Positions 32,723 through 41,057 of a stretch of 64,000 nucleotides of DNA are shown here, one piece after another (within the stretch, counting starts at the first letter, position 1; every line of letters starts with the position of its first letter). The position numbers and the translations under genes are program-made. Under the pieces are notes generated by a model. It had not been told where the DNA came from. It saw only the letters and a list, made by a program, of their open reading frames with translations, and searched no databases. This stretch comes from Actinomycetales bacterium (GTDB lineage Bacteria > Actinomycetota > Actinomycetes > S36-B12), in assembly GCA_016125355.1 (NCBI GenBank), contig WGLX01000012.1, forward strand, positions 124,001-188,000, read 5' to 3'.

Positions 32723-34305
32723 CGGGGAGCCTGCTTGCTGCCGTACGGGGTCGTCGTCAGCTGGGGTTGCAGCGGGAGGGCATTGGGCACCACGTCGGCG
32801 ACCGGTACCCCTGACTGCTCGGCGCGGACCTGCTCGCGGTAGCCGACGGAGTTGTAGGCGCAGAACGGGATCAGCCGGCCGTCGGGGGTGATCTCCTCCA
32901 CGCAGCACTTCATCAGCTGGCGCACGTTGAGGGTGTAGGGGTCGAGGAAGTCCTGGACCACGATCATGAACGCATTGTCGGTGATCCCGGCCAGTGCTTC
33001 GGGGAGGTTGACGCCGCAGGCGTCGGCGCAGTCGAGCGCCTCGGCGACCTGGGTGGAGAGCTTGGTGAGGCGGCTGTCGTTGGTCTCGGTGCCGACGAAC
33101 GCCGAGGCGCTCCACAGCTTCTCCAGCGCCTCGCGGATCTCGTAGTCGGGGATCACCCGGTTGGCGACGTAGTCGAGGTAGTCCTCGACCTGGAGCAGCC
33201 GCGGGATCGGCACCAGCCCGAAGTCCGGGTCGTCGGGGTGGCCCTGGGTGAGCAGATAGGTGATGGACCGGCAGGCCGGGGCACAGCACGGCACCGGGAA
33301 GAAGTCCTTGGTCGTGAACCACTGGGGGAGCTGGTCGGCGATGGCGTGCAGCACGTCGGAGTTGGTCAAACGGCTCAGCGGGTCGAACGCCACGTGGCGT
33401 CCCGAATGGGTGACCGGCTGGAACGCGACCGAGCGCACCGCCGGATGGCCAAGGCCGTATCGGACGATGGGTCCGATCTCGTGCTCGTTGAGATCCTTCT
33501 CGATCGCCGCGACCAGGGTGACGGTCAGGCCGGCCTCGGCACAGTTGTCCAGCGCCTTGTGCTTGGTCTCGCGCAGGTCACGGCCACGCACGGCCAGATG
33601 CGTCTCGGCCTCCAGCCCGTCGAACTGCAGGTAGACGTTCACCCGCCGGCCGGGCCGGTTGCGGCGGCCCAGCTCGGCCACGAACCGCTTGTCGGTGGCC
33701 AGCCGGATGCCGTTGGTGTTCAGGTTGACCGCGTTGATCGGTCGCTGCTGGGCCAGGTCGATCATCGCCAGGATGTCGGGGTGGATGGTGGGTTCACCAC
33801 CCGAGAACATCACCACCTCCGGCTCGCCCTCGGCCGCGACGAACGCATCCAGCATGGTGGCGCACTGGTCGAGGGTGATCGAGTAGCCGTCGGGGCCGTT
33901 GGCGCGCGGGCTTCCGGAGTCGGCGAAGCAGATCGGGCAGTCCAGGTTGCAGCCGGTGTTCACCTCGATGATCCCCAGGCAGGCGTGTTGCTTGTGCTCC
34001 GGGCACAGGCCGCAGTCCGACGGGCAGCCGTCCTTAACCTCGGTCTGGGTGCGCAGCGGCCGGGTGCCGGGTTTGTTGAACCGCTGGATGTCGACGTACA
34101 TCTCGGCGTCGCCGTAGACCCGTGCCTCGAACTCGCCATGCTCGGGGCACCGCTTGCGCAGGAACACCTGGTTGTCCCTGGCGTTGACCTCGGCGTCGAC
34201 GGTGCGTTTGCAGACCGGGCAGATGGACTTGGTGAGCTCGAGGAACACCTCGTCGCGCTCGCGTGGCTGCTGGCCGGTCACCGGGCCAGTCTGAGGGATC
34301 GTCAT
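32719..34305 (-). CDS. Radical SAM enzyme of the MJ0619/tetraether-synthase-like group
   Basis: 528 residues from ATG 34305. Order: a rubredoxin-like knuckle (CPVC at 29-32, Cys 53 in 'RKRCPEHGEF'), an extra cluster motif 'CPSDCGLCPEHKQHACL' (94-110), the radical SAM motif 'CNLDCPICF' (Cys 119, 123, 126), 'VMFSGGEPTIHPDI', then C-terminal cysteines ('VPCCAPACRS', 'MKCCVEEITPDGR', 'PFCAYN') for auxiliary clusters. I know this pattern from COG1964 proteins, which include the archaeal tetraether lipid synthase; other members are uncharacterised. Its ATG follows a TAGCGT hexamer and a Crp-like operator at -42, so the message is probably leaderless. It leads the operon with methyltransferase, SRPBCC and CDP-alcohol phosphotransferase genes. 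Confidence 0.8.
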   Translation of the reverse strand: MTIPQTGPVTGQQPRERDEVFLELTKSICPVCKRTVDAEVNARDNQVFLRKRCPEHGEFEARVYGDAEMYVDIQRFNKPGTRPLRTQTEVKDGCPSDCGLCPEHKQHACLGIIEVNTGCNLDCPICFADSGSPRANGPDGYSITLDQCATMLDAFVAAEGEPEVVMFSGGEPTIHPDILAMIDLAQQRPINAVNLNTNGIRLATDKRFVAELGRRNRPGRRVNVYLQFDGLEAETHLAVRGRDLRETKHKALDNCAEAGLTVTLVAAIEKDLNEHEIGPIVRYGLGHPAVRSVAFQPVTHSGRHVAFDPLSRLTNSDVLHAIADQLPQWFTTKDFFPVPCCAPACRSITYLLTQGHPDDPDFGLVPIPRLLQVEDYLDYVANRVIPDYEIREALEKLWSASAFVGTETNDSRLTKLSTQVAEALDCADACGVNLPEALAGITDNAFMIVVQDFLDPYTLNVRQLMKCCVEEITPDGRLIPFCAYNSVGYREQVRAEQSGVPVADVVPNALPLQPQLTTTPYGSKQAPR

Positions 34306-34341
34306 GACGCCCACGCTAGGTCGGCACCCATGCGTCGTTCG

Positions 34342-34355
34342 GTGTGCGCGCTTAC
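34342..34355. promoter_or_regulatory. Crp-like operator, site b (divergent)
   Basis: GTGTGCGCGCTTAC, between the radical SAM operon and the YjeF-NrtS gene. Leftward, TAGCGT (34318-34313) predicts a start at 34306, centre at -42.5. Rightward, CAGTCT (34378-34383) predicts a start at 34390, the ATG itself, centre at -41.5. One site could activate both. Confidence 0.62.
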
Positions 34356-34389
34356 AGTTTGCCGGCCGACTCACCTGCAGTCTTCGACC

Positions 34390-35388
34390 ATGACCACCGG
34401 CATCGGCGCGAGCGAACCCTTCCGGTCGCTGCCGGCCGACCGGGTCCCCGCGATCAGCGTCACGCAGATGCGCCGCGTCGATGAGCTGATGATCAGCAGG
34501 TTCGGGATCGCCCTGGCGCAGATGATGGAGAACGCCGGACGCAGTCTGGCCGAGCTCGCCCAGGCACGCTTCGCCCCTGGCTCGGTGTCGGTCCTGGCCG
34601 GGGCCGGCAACAACGGCGGCGGGGGACTGGTGGCTGCCCGTCATCTGGCCAACCACGGCCTGCGGGTCGAGGTCGTCGTGGCCGGGACGGTCGCGCCGGG
34701 GTCGTTGCTGCAGGCCCAGCTGCAGGCGGCGACCGCGTGCGGCGTCACCCTCGCCGAGGACCCCGGACCCGGTGACCTGGTCGTCGATGCCCTTGTCGGC
34801 TACGGGCTCACCGGCCCGCTTCGGGGCCGGGTCGCGGAGCTGGCCGGCTGGGTGAACAGCCTCGCCGCACCCGTATTGGCCCTCGACGCACCCTCCGGGT
34901 TGGACCTGGACACCGGCATCGCCGACCCTGCTTCGGTTCACGCGACGGCGACGATGACGCTCGCGCTTCCCAAGCACGGGCTCCTCACCGCACCTGAGAC
35001 CGGGGAGCTCTACCTGGCCGACATCTCGGTTCCGAGGCGCCTGTACGCCGGGCTCGGCGTGGAGGTGCCCGTCCTGTTCGCCCGTGGGCCGGTGGTGAGG
35101 CTCCGACGAGCCGATGAGCCAGCGGTCGGCGCTGCCTCAGAGACACCTGATCTGGCCTGGCGCACCTGGTGGCACGCGGGTCGACTGATCGCGACCGGCG
35201 CCACCTTCGCCCCCGCTGCCCAGATCGCTCTGGTCGTAGGAACACTGCTGACCGTGGTCAACCTCGGCGGGCGCATTCTCGGAGGCCAGCTCGACACCGG
35301 CACGTGGGTTCGGGTAGCTGCGAACTACCTGATCCCCTACGTCGTCTCCAGCCTCGGTCTGCTCGCGCGCAGCCGGGTACGCCAGTGA
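34390..35388 (+). CDS. NAD(P)H-hydrate epimerase domain fused to NrtS-like membrane domain
   Basis: 332 residues from ATG 34390. Residues 20-230 are a YjeF_N domain: 'VTQMRRVDELMISRFGIALA', 'MMENAGRSLAELA', 'VLAGAGNNGGGGLVAARHLA', 'VVDALVGYGLTGPLRG' and 'LALDAPSGLDLDTG'. This domain epimerises damaged NAD(P)H hydrates. Residues 255-332 form two membrane helices, 'IALVVGTLLTVVNLGGRIL' and 'VAANYLIPYVVSSLGLLA', which match the small nitrate/nitrite transporter NrtS. I know no characterised protein with this fusion. It lies downstream of a Crp-like site and is probably leaderless. Confidence 0.75.
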   Translation: MTTGIGASEPFRSLPADRVPAISVTQMRRVDELMISRFGIALAQMMENAGRSLAELAQARFAPGSVSVLAGAGNNGGGGLVAARHLANHGLRVEVVVAGTVAPGSLLQAQLQAATACGVTLAEDPGPGDLVVDALVGYGLTGPLRGRVAELAGWVNSLAAPVLALDAPSGLDLDTGIADPASVHATATMTLALPKHGLLTAPETGELYLADISVPRRLYAGLGVEVPVLFARGPVVRLRRADEPAVGAASETPDLAWRTWWHAGRLIATGATFAPAAQIALVVGTLLTVVNLGGRILGGQLDTGTWVRVAANYLIPYVVSSLGLLARSRVRQ

Positions 35389-35414
35389 ACGCGGGCTCGA
35401 GGCAGCCGCCCGGT

Positions 35415-36116
35415 TCAGGTCACCGTGCCGAGGCGGTTGCGGTCCACGACCCGGATGCTGCGGTAGGACACTTCGATCAGCCCGGCGTGCGCGAGTTCCC
35501 CGAGCACCTTGTTCACACTCGGTCGTCGTGCCCCGAGCATGGCCGCGATCGTGGCCTGCGACAACGCGATGCGGCCGTCGCGGTCGGCCTCGTCGAGCAG
35601 CAGCCGGGCGGTCTGGGCCGTCAAGGTGCCACCCAGAAGCCCCACCAGCCGGCTCTGGCTGGAGGCCAGGCGGGCCGCGACGCTGGTCAGCCACCGCCGG
35701 GCGAGCTGGCCGCGAGCAGTGATCAGTCGATCGAACTCCTCGGGGGACAGGAACAGGCACTCGACCCGGTCGACCGCCCGCGCGGTGTAGGGCGGAGGCA
35801 TCCGCAACAGCAGCTGGATGTCGCCATCGACATCACCCTCGCCGAGCACCGCCAGCACTGCCCGCCGCCGACCGGACCCGACCGAGAGCTCCACCTGCCC
35901 GGACCTGACCAGCCAGACCCCGGCCGGTCCGGTTCCGGCCGCGAACAACACCTGGCCGGCCTGCAGGGACCGAGCCTGCAGCGACCCCGCGAGGGCAGCC
36001 AGGTCCTCAGGCCCCAGCGGAACGGTCTCACCCCGGCCGACGCAGCGAGCAACCCACGCCGCGCCGCGGACCGCGGCGGGGTCGGGACCTCGCCTCGGCA
36101 GGAACTGTGTCACCAC
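35415..36116 (-). CDS. Crp/Fnr-family regulator 2
   Basis: 233 residues from GTG 36116. A 40-residue start leads into a cNMP-type barrel ('LQAGQVLFAAGTGPAGVWLV', 'VLGEGDVDGDIQLLL') and a Crp-type helix-turn-helix ('ALSQATIAAMLGARRPSVNK'). The recognition helix has Arg-Arg-Pro in place of Arg-Glu-Thr, so it should read a different sequence from regulator 1. A perfect palindrome, GTGTCA-N6-TGACAC, overlaps its own start codon, which suggests self-repression. It is divergent from the disulfide reductase gene, so that gene is a likely second target. Confidence 0.82.
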   Translation of the reverse strand: MVTQFLPRRGPDPAAVRGAAWVARCVGRGETVPLGPEDLAALAGSLQARSLQAGQVLFAAGTGPAGVWLVRSGQVELSVGSGRRRAVLAVLGEGDVDGDIQLLLRMPPPYTARAVDRVECLFLSPEEFDRLITARGQLARRWLTSVAARLASSQSRLVGLLGGTLTAQTARLLLDEADRDGRIALSQATIAAMLGARRPSVNKVLGELAHAGLIEVSYRSIRVVDRNRLGTVT

Positions 36117-36124
36117 GCTGACAC
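36107..36124 (-). promoter_or_regulatory. Palindromic operator at the start of Crp/Fnr 2
   Basis: GTGTCACCACGCTGACAC: two perfect 6-bp arms around 6 bases, the geometry of Crp/Fnr sites. It covers the start codon of the regulator, a position that blocks transcription or translation. Confidence 0.6.
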
Positions 36125-36231
36125 TCTACGGACGCGCCGGGCCATCACGACGGTTTCGTCCAGCACCCCGCCCGACCGGGTGCGGAACCAAGAGCCCGAC
36201 GCGGGCGAGATGGACGAGAAGGAGCAGGAAC

Positions 36232-37608
36232 ATGACCGAACAGGTCGACGTGGTGGTCATCGGACTCGGGGTCGGTGGTGAGGAGGTCGCCGGCCGGCTC
36301 GCCGAAGCCGGCCTGAGCGTGGTGGGTGTGGAAGCCGGGCTCGTCGGCGGCGAATGCCCCTACTGGGGATGCGTGCCGACCAAGATGATGGTGCGCGCGG
36401 CCGGACTGGTCGCCGACGTACGCCGTGCCGAGACGGTCGCGGGACGGGCGAGCATCGAGGCGGACTGGGGCCTCGTCGCGGGCCGGATCCGCTCGGAGGC
36501 GACCGACACCTGGGACGACCAGGTGGCCGTCGACCGGTTCGTCGGCAAGGGCGGAACCTTCGTCCGCGGTCGGGGGAGGATCACCGGGCGCGGCGAGGTC
36601 ACCGTGGGGGACCGGGTGTTCACTGCCCGGCGTGGCATCGTCCTGGCCAGCGGGACCGTGCCGTCGGTCCCGCCGATCCCCGGCCTCGCCGACGGGCCCT
36701 ACTGGACCAACCGCGACGCTGTTCAGGTCGAACAGCCGCCGGCGTCACTGGTGGTGATCGGCGGCGGGGCGATCGGCGTGGAGTTCGCCCAGGTCTTCTC
36801 CCGCTTCGGCACCACCGTGACGATCGTCGAGGCAGCCGATCGGTTGCTGCCCGGCGAAGAGCCGGAGGCCGGCCAGCTCCTGGCTGAGGTGCTCGCCGAG
36901 GAGGGCATCGACGTCCGCACCGCAACCTCCATCGAGCGGGTCGACCACGACGGCACGACGTTCACCGTGGCTCTCGGTGGCGGTGGCGGTGGGGGCGGCA
37001 CGGTGGTCGCCGAGCACGTCCTGGTGGCGACCGGCCGACGCGCGGTCCTGAGCGACCTGGGCGTGGACGCCTACAGCGTGCCCACCGCCGCGAGCGCCGT
37101 GGAGACCGACGACCGCCTTCGGGTCGCGGAGGGCCTGTGGGCCGTCGGTGACCTCACCGGGCACGGCGCGTTCACCCACGTCGCGATGTACCAGGCCGAC
37201 ATCGTGGTCCGCGACATCCTCGGCCAGGATGGGCCCGCTGCCAGCTACCACGCGGTTCCGCGGGTCACCTTCGCCGACCCCGAGGTCGGGTCCGTCGGTC
37301 TGACCGAGGACCAGGCCCGCGCGGCCGGCCTCAGCATCAGGGCCGGGTCCAGCCAGGTGCCGTCCTCGGCCCGGGGCTGGATCCACAAGGTCGGCAACGA
37401 AGGGCTCATCAAGCTCGTCGAGGACGCCGACCGCGGAGTCCTCGTCGGCGCCACCTCCGTCGGTCCGCACGGTGGTGAAGTGCTCGGCGCCCTGGCCGTG
37501 GCCGTTCACGCACAGGTCCCCGTCGCACAGCTGCGCTCGATGATCTACGCCTACCCGACCTTCCACCGCGGCATCGAGGACGCCTTGCGCGACCTCGGCC
37601 GGGACTGA
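36232..37608 (+). CDS. Pyridine-nucleotide disulfide oxidoreductase (Lpd/MerA-like)
   Basis: 458 residues from ATG 36232, with AAGGAG upstream. FAD motif 'VVVIGLGVGGEEVAGRLA', redox pair Cys 42/47 in 'GGECPYWGCVPTK', NAD(P) motif 'LVVIGGGAIGVEFAQVFS', FAD motif 2 'GLWAVGDLTGHG' and a dimerisation domain. The C-terminal active-site His-Pro of lipoamide and glutathione reductases is replaced by Tyr-Pro ('YAYPTFHRGIEDAL'), so the proton relay differs. A run of eight glycines lies near residue 250. No C-terminal cysteine pair is present, so it is not a mercuric reductase. It opens a rightward redox operon. Confidence 0.82.
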   Translation: MTEQVDVVVIGLGVGGEEVAGRLAEAGLSVVGVEAGLVGGECPYWGCVPTKMMVRAAGLVADVRRAETVAGRASIEADWGLVAGRIRSEATDTWDDQVAVDRFVGKGGTFVRGRGRITGRGEVTVGDRVFTARRGIVLASGTVPSVPPIPGLADGPYWTNRDAVQVEQPPASLVVIGGGAIGVEFAQVFSRFGTTVTIVEAADRLLPGEEPEAGQLLAEVLAEEGIDVRTATSIERVDHDGTTFTVALGGGGGGGGTVVAEHVLVATGRRAVLSDLGVDAYSVPTAASAVETDDRLRVAEGLWAVGDLTGHGAFTHVAMYQADIVVRDILGQDGPAASYHAVPRVTFADPEVGSVGLTEDQARAAGLSIRAGSSQVPSSARGWIHKVGNEGLIKLVEDADRGVLVGATSVGPHGGEVLGALAVAVHAQVPVAQLRSMIYAYPTFHRGIEDALRDLGRD

Positions 37609-37611
37609 GCG

Positions 37612-38565
37612 ATGACCACCGCGTTCGTGCTCTCCGGCGGCGCCAACCTCGGAGCGACGCAGGTCGGGATGCTGACCGCTCTAGCGGAAGCCGGGGAACG
37701 ACCCGACCTGGTCATCGGCGCCTCGGTGGGAGCCCTCAACGGCGCCTGGGTCGCTGCGGACGCACCCCTGCAGGAGCTGGCGACGGTGTGGCGCACGCTG
37801 CGCCGATCCGACGTGTTCCCCGCCCACCCGCTGCGCGGGCTGCTCGGCTTCGCCGCCCGCAGCGACCATCTGGTCGCCAACAGCGGGCTCCGCCGACTCC
37901 TGGCCGACCACTTGCGCTTCGAGAACCTGCAGGACGCCCCGGTGCCGTTCCACGTCGTGGCCACCGACCTCCTTTCCGGCGCGGGGGTGCTCCTCTCCCA
38001 CGGCGCCGCGGCAGAGGCGATCCTCGCCTCCGCCGCTATCCCCGGGGTACTGCCACCGGTCACCATCGACGGACGCGCCCACATCGACGGCGGGGTCGTC
38101 AACAACACCCCGATCTCGCACGCCGTCGACCTCGGCGCCGACATCGTGTGGGTCCTGGCCACCGGCTACTCCTGCGCGCTCGAGACGCCGCCACGCTCGG
38201 CACTGGGGCTCGCCCTGCACGCGGCGGCTCTCGTGATCCACCAACGCCTCAGCCTGGACGTCGAGCACTATGCCGACAAGGTCGACCTGCGAGTGGTGCC
38301 GCCGCTGTGTCCGATCGCCATCGCCCCGACCGACTTCAGCCAGGCAGAAGACCTGATCAGCCGCTCCTACCAGCACACCCGTGCCTGGCTCTCCCAGCCG
38401 CGGACGCCGTCTCCGAGCTCGCTCTTCGGCGACCATCCGCACCACCGGAATGTGTCAGCACGCAGACAGTCCGGGCCGCCGCCTGCCGTGCCAGGCGTTC
38501 TCAAGGAGAACACCAGCAGCAACCAACCCGCGACCGCATCGACATCAAGGAGAACCCAGCCATGA
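37612..38565 (+). CDS. Patatin-like phospholipase
   Basis: 317 residues, starting three bases after the reductase stop. The oxyanion loop is 'FVLSGGANLGATQVG', the nucleophile elbow 'VIGASVGALNGAW' (GxSxG) and the catalytic Asp 'HIDGGVVNNTPI' (DGG). These enzymes release fatty acids from membrane lipids. The last 50 residues are disordered and rich in Ser, Pro and Arg. Its presence beside lipid-related genes supports an envelope theme. It overlaps the DUF427 gene by ATGA. Confidence 0.85.
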   Translation: MTTAFVLSGGANLGATQVGMLTALAEAGERPDLVIGASVGALNGAWVAADAPLQELATVWRTLRRSDVFPAHPLRGLLGFAARSDHLVANSGLRRLLADHLRFENLQDAPVPFHVVATDLLSGAGVLLSHGAAAEAILASAAIPGVLPPVTIDGRAHIDGGVVNNTPISHAVDLGADIVWVLATGYSCALETPPRSALGLALHAAALVIHQRLSLDVEHYADKVDLRVVPPLCPIAIAPTDFSQAEDLISRSYQHTRAWLSQPRTPSPSSLFGDHPHHRNVSARRQSGPPPAVPGVLKENTSSNQPATASTSRRTQP

Positions 38566-38915
38566 CCTACGCCATCTGGAACGGCACGGTGATCGCCCAG
38601 AGCGAGGACACCGTGGTCGTCGAGGGCAACCACTACTTCCCGCCCGACTCGATCGACTGGGACCTGCTGTCCCCCAACAACCGGCAGACCACGTGCCCCT
38701 GGAAGGGCATGGCCAGCTACTACGACATCACCGTCGACGGCGAGACCAACCGAGCAGCGGCCTGGCAGTACCAGAGCCCCAAGCCGGCCGCCCGTGATAT
38801 TAAGGGTCACCTCGCCTTCTGGGGCGGCGTCCGCGTCACCACCACTGACCCCGCCGACACGGGCGAGCAGGGCTCCGTCGGCACCCTGCGCCGTCTGTTC
38901 ACGCGAGGACGGTGA
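38562..38915 (+). CDS. DUF427 protein, copy 1
   Basis: 117 residues from ATG 38562 behind CAAGGAG. The DUF427 signature is clear: 'DTVVVEGNHYFPPDSI', 'TTCPWKGMASYYDITVDG', 'AAWQYQSPKPAARDIKGHLA'. The conserved Cys in CPWKG may be redox active. DUF427 proteins are small beta-rich cytoplasmic proteins without an assigned reaction. This copy is one of three in 6.5 kb and the most diverged, with Phe-Trp-Gly instead of Phe-Trp-Gln near the end and a longer tail. Confidence 0.85.
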   Translation: MTYAIWNGTVIAQSEDTVVVEGNHYFPPDSIDWDLLSPNNRQTTCPWKGMASYYDITVDGETNRAAAWQYQSPKPAARDIKGHLAFWGGVRVTTTDPADTGEQGSVGTLRRLFTRGR

Positions 38916-38919
38916 CCCG

Positions 38920-39234
38920 ATGTCCACCCACCGCGACATCACCATCATGGTGCTGGATGACTGTCCCAACCGTGACCTCGCCCTCGACCGGGTCACCGCT
39001 GCAGCCCGCAACCTGGGCGCCAGCATGGTCATCGACGGCCCCCAGGTCCGGGTCCTGTCCAGTCACGCCGCCACGGTCGAGGGCTTTCACGGGTCGCCGA
39101 CGATCCTTGTGGACGGGACGGACCCGTTCCCCGTCGCCGACGGCACCACCGTGGCCTGCCGGCTCTACGCCACCGAGCGAGGCCTGGAGGGTGCGCCGTC
39201 GGTCCGCCAGCTCGAGGAGGTACTGCGGCGGTGA
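38920..39234 (+). CDS. Thioredoxin-fold 'DF family' protein, copy 1
   Basis: 104 residues from ATG 38920. The first strand leads to a single redox Cys in 'MVLDDCPNRDLAL', then 'VEGFHGSPTILVDGTDPF' with the cis-Pro expected of thioredoxin folds and a C-terminal helix 'GAPSVRQLEEVL'. I know this group as DF-family thiol or selenoproteins; here the residue is cysteine (TGT). A paralogue lies at 50213-50512. It overlaps the next gene by GTGA. Confidence 0.65.
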   Translation: MSTHRDITIMVLDDCPNRDLALDRVTAAARNLGASMVIDGPQVRVLSSHAATVEGFHGSPTILVDGTDPFPVADGTTVACRLYATERGLEGAPSVRQLEEVLRR

Positions 39235-40463
39235 GCAGGACCGAGCGGTTCACCTTCACCGGTTCCTGCGGCGACCAGTTGGCCGGCCGGCTGGACCTCC
39301 CCCAGGACCGGCCCCGTGCCTACGCGCTGTTCGCCCACTGCTTCACCTGCTCCAAGGACGTCGTGGCGGCCTCGCGGATCAGCCGGCGTCTCGTCGAAAA
39401 GGGTTTCGGGGTCCTGCGATTCGACTTCACCGGCCTGGGCTCCAGCGACGGCGACTTCGCCAACACCAGCTTCGCCTCCAACGTCGAGGACTTGGTCGCG
39501 GCCGCCGCCGCGCTGGGCTCGACCCATCAACCCCCGCGACTGTTGATCGGACACAGCCTCGGTGGCGCGGCGGTGCTCGCCGCGGCCACCATGCTGCCCA
39601 GCGTGACCGCGGTCGCCACCATCGGTGCCCCCTTCGACCCTGGCCACATCCGGCATCTGTTCCCCGAGGAGGCCCAGGACCGCCTGCGCCAGAACGGCCG
39701 CGCCGAGGTGACCCTCGCCGGGCGCACCTTCACCGTGGGGGCCCAACTGCTCCGGGACGCCGACAGGCACCACCTCGACGCGACCCTGAAGAACCTGGAC
39801 CGAGCGCTGCTGGTGCTGCACTCACCCACCGACGAACAGGTCGGCATCGACAACGCCCGCCGCATCTACGACGCCGCCCGTCACCCCAAGAGCTTCGTCA
39901 CCCTCGATGGCGCCGACCACCTCCTGACCCGCCGCGCCGACGCCGAGTACGCCGCCGACGTCCTCGCCGCCTGGTCAGCGCGCTACCTCCCCGACCTCCC
40001 CACGCCGACAGCTCCGCCAGCGCCCGGGGGCAGCGTTCTGGTCGAGGAGTCAGGCCGCGGACGGCTCGCCCAGAGCATCCAAGCCGGGCGACACGTCTGG
40101 ACCGCCGACGAGCCCGTGGGAGTAGGCGACGACACCGGGCCGACCCCCTACGACCTGCTGCTCTCGGCCCTCGGAGCCTGCACCACCATGACCATCCGGA
40201 TGTACGCCGACCGCAAGGGATATCCGCTGGAGCACGTGTCCGTACGGCTGAGCCACCGGCGCAGCCACTCGGAGGACTGCTCCGACCCGAACGGCCAGCC
40301 CTGCGCCATGGAGCACATCGACCGGGAGGTTCGGCTCAGCGGTGCCCTCGACGAGGAGCAGCGCGATCGGTTGACCCAGATCGCCGACCGGTGCCCGGTG
40401 CACCGCACCCTGACCGGACAGCTCCGCGTCGCGACCACCGTGCCTGAGGTGGACGGCGCATGA
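39231..40463 (+). CDS. Alpha/beta hydrolase fused to OsmC domain
   Basis: 410 residues from GTG 39231. Residues 1-255 are an alpha/beta hydrolase with nucleophile elbow 'LLIGHSLGGAAVLA' and a late Asp/His pair ('PTDEQVGIDNARRI', 'LDGADHLLTR'). Residues 275-405 are OsmC: 'GPTPYDLLLSALGACTTMTI' and 'IADRCPVHRTLTG' supply the two peroxidatic cysteines. Such bifunctional proteins are known in bacteria. OsmC reduces organic hydroperoxides; the hydrolase part may act on a lipid ester, giving a repair enzyme for peroxidised lipids. Confidence 0.85.
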   Translation: MSRTERFTFTGSCGDQLAGRLDLPQDRPRAYALFAHCFTCSKDVVAASRISRRLVEKGFGVLRFDFTGLGSSDGDFANTSFASNVEDLVAAAAALGSTHQPPRLLIGHSLGGAAVLAAATMLPSVTAVATIGAPFDPGHIRHLFPEEAQDRLRQNGRAEVTLAGRTFTVGAQLLRDADRHHLDATLKNLDRALLVLHSPTDEQVGIDNARRIYDAARHPKSFVTLDGADHLLTRRADAEYAADVLAAWSARYLPDLPTPTAPPAPGGSVLVEESGRGRLAQSIQAGRHVWTADEPVGVGDDTGPTPYDLLLSALGACTTMTIRMYADRKGYPLEHVSVRLSHRRSHSEDCSDPNGQPCAMEHIDREVRLSGALDEEQRDRLTQIADRCPVHRTLTGQLRVATTVPEVDGA

Positions 40464-40492
40464 GAGCCGCACCACGACGACGTGCCCACTAC

Positions 40493-40506
40493 GTGTCCGC
40501 GCTTAC
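40493..40506 (+). promoter_or_regulatory. Crp-like operator, site c
   Basis: GTGTCCGCGCTTAC. GAGAGT (40529-40534) predicts a start exactly at ATG 40541, centre at -41.5. Target: the small membrane protein. Confidence 0.6.
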
Positions 40507-40540
40507 ACAACCGCGCCGCGATCCCGCAGAGAGTGTCACC

Positions 40541-40945
40541 ATGAGCACCTCCACCAGCTCCTCGCAGGCTGGCGAGCGCGACAGCCTCGACCCCTCATCG
40601 GAGCCCGCCTCGCAGCTCCCGTCGGTGCGCATCGGCATGCTGGCCGGTCTGACCGGCATCCTGTGCTGCGTGGGACCCACCGTGCTCGCCATGGTCGGTG
40701 TGGTCGGCGCCGGTACGGCCTACGCGTGGGCCAACACCCTCTACGACGGCTATGCCTGGTTCTTCCGGCTCGCCGGTCTGCTCGTCCTGGGTGGCCTGGT
40801 CGCCTGGTCGCTCAAACGGCGCAACCAATGCGCGCTCGCCGGTGCACGCCGGGTGTGGCCGAAGCTGACGATGAGCCTCGGCGTCGCCGTCCTCACCTAC
40901 GCCGCCCTCTACGCCCTGACCACCTGGCTCGGCACGTTCGCCTAA
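40541..40945 (+). CDS. Small three-helix membrane protein with Cys-Cys pair (MerT-like)
   Basis: 134 residues. A polar N-terminal tail of 30 residues precedes three membrane helices. The first holds a vicinal cysteine pair ('LTGILCCVGPTVLAMVGVVG'), the arrangement used by MerT-type transporters to pass a soft metal ion. A single cysteine lies in the loop before the third helix ('KRRNQCALAG'). The resemblance is topological and limited to the cysteine motif. It is probably leaderless and directly controlled by site c. Confidence 0.6.
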   Translation: MSTSTSSSQAGERDSLDPSSEPASQLPSVRIGMLAGLTGILCCVGPTVLAMVGVVGAGTAYAWANTLYDGYAWFFRLAGLLVLGGLVAWSLKRRNQCALAGARRVWPKLTMSLGVAVLTYAALYALTTWLGTFA

Positions 40946-40987
40946 TCATCCTGACCAACCACTTCGAGGACTGTGCCGAGCCCGAAC

Positions 40988-41001
40988 GTAAGCGCGCTCA
41001 C
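40988..41001 (+). promoter_or_regulatory. Crp-like operator, site d
   Basis: GTAAGCGCGCTCAC. TACGGT (41024-41029) predicts a start near 41036, centre at -41.5, with a 22-base leader to the DUF427 ATG. It is the same palindrome with the better half-site on the other side. Confidence 0.62.
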
Positions 41002-41057
41002 GGTTCTCCTCCGACCGAAGCCATACGGTCGATGAAGATCGCAACCGAGGAGATTCC

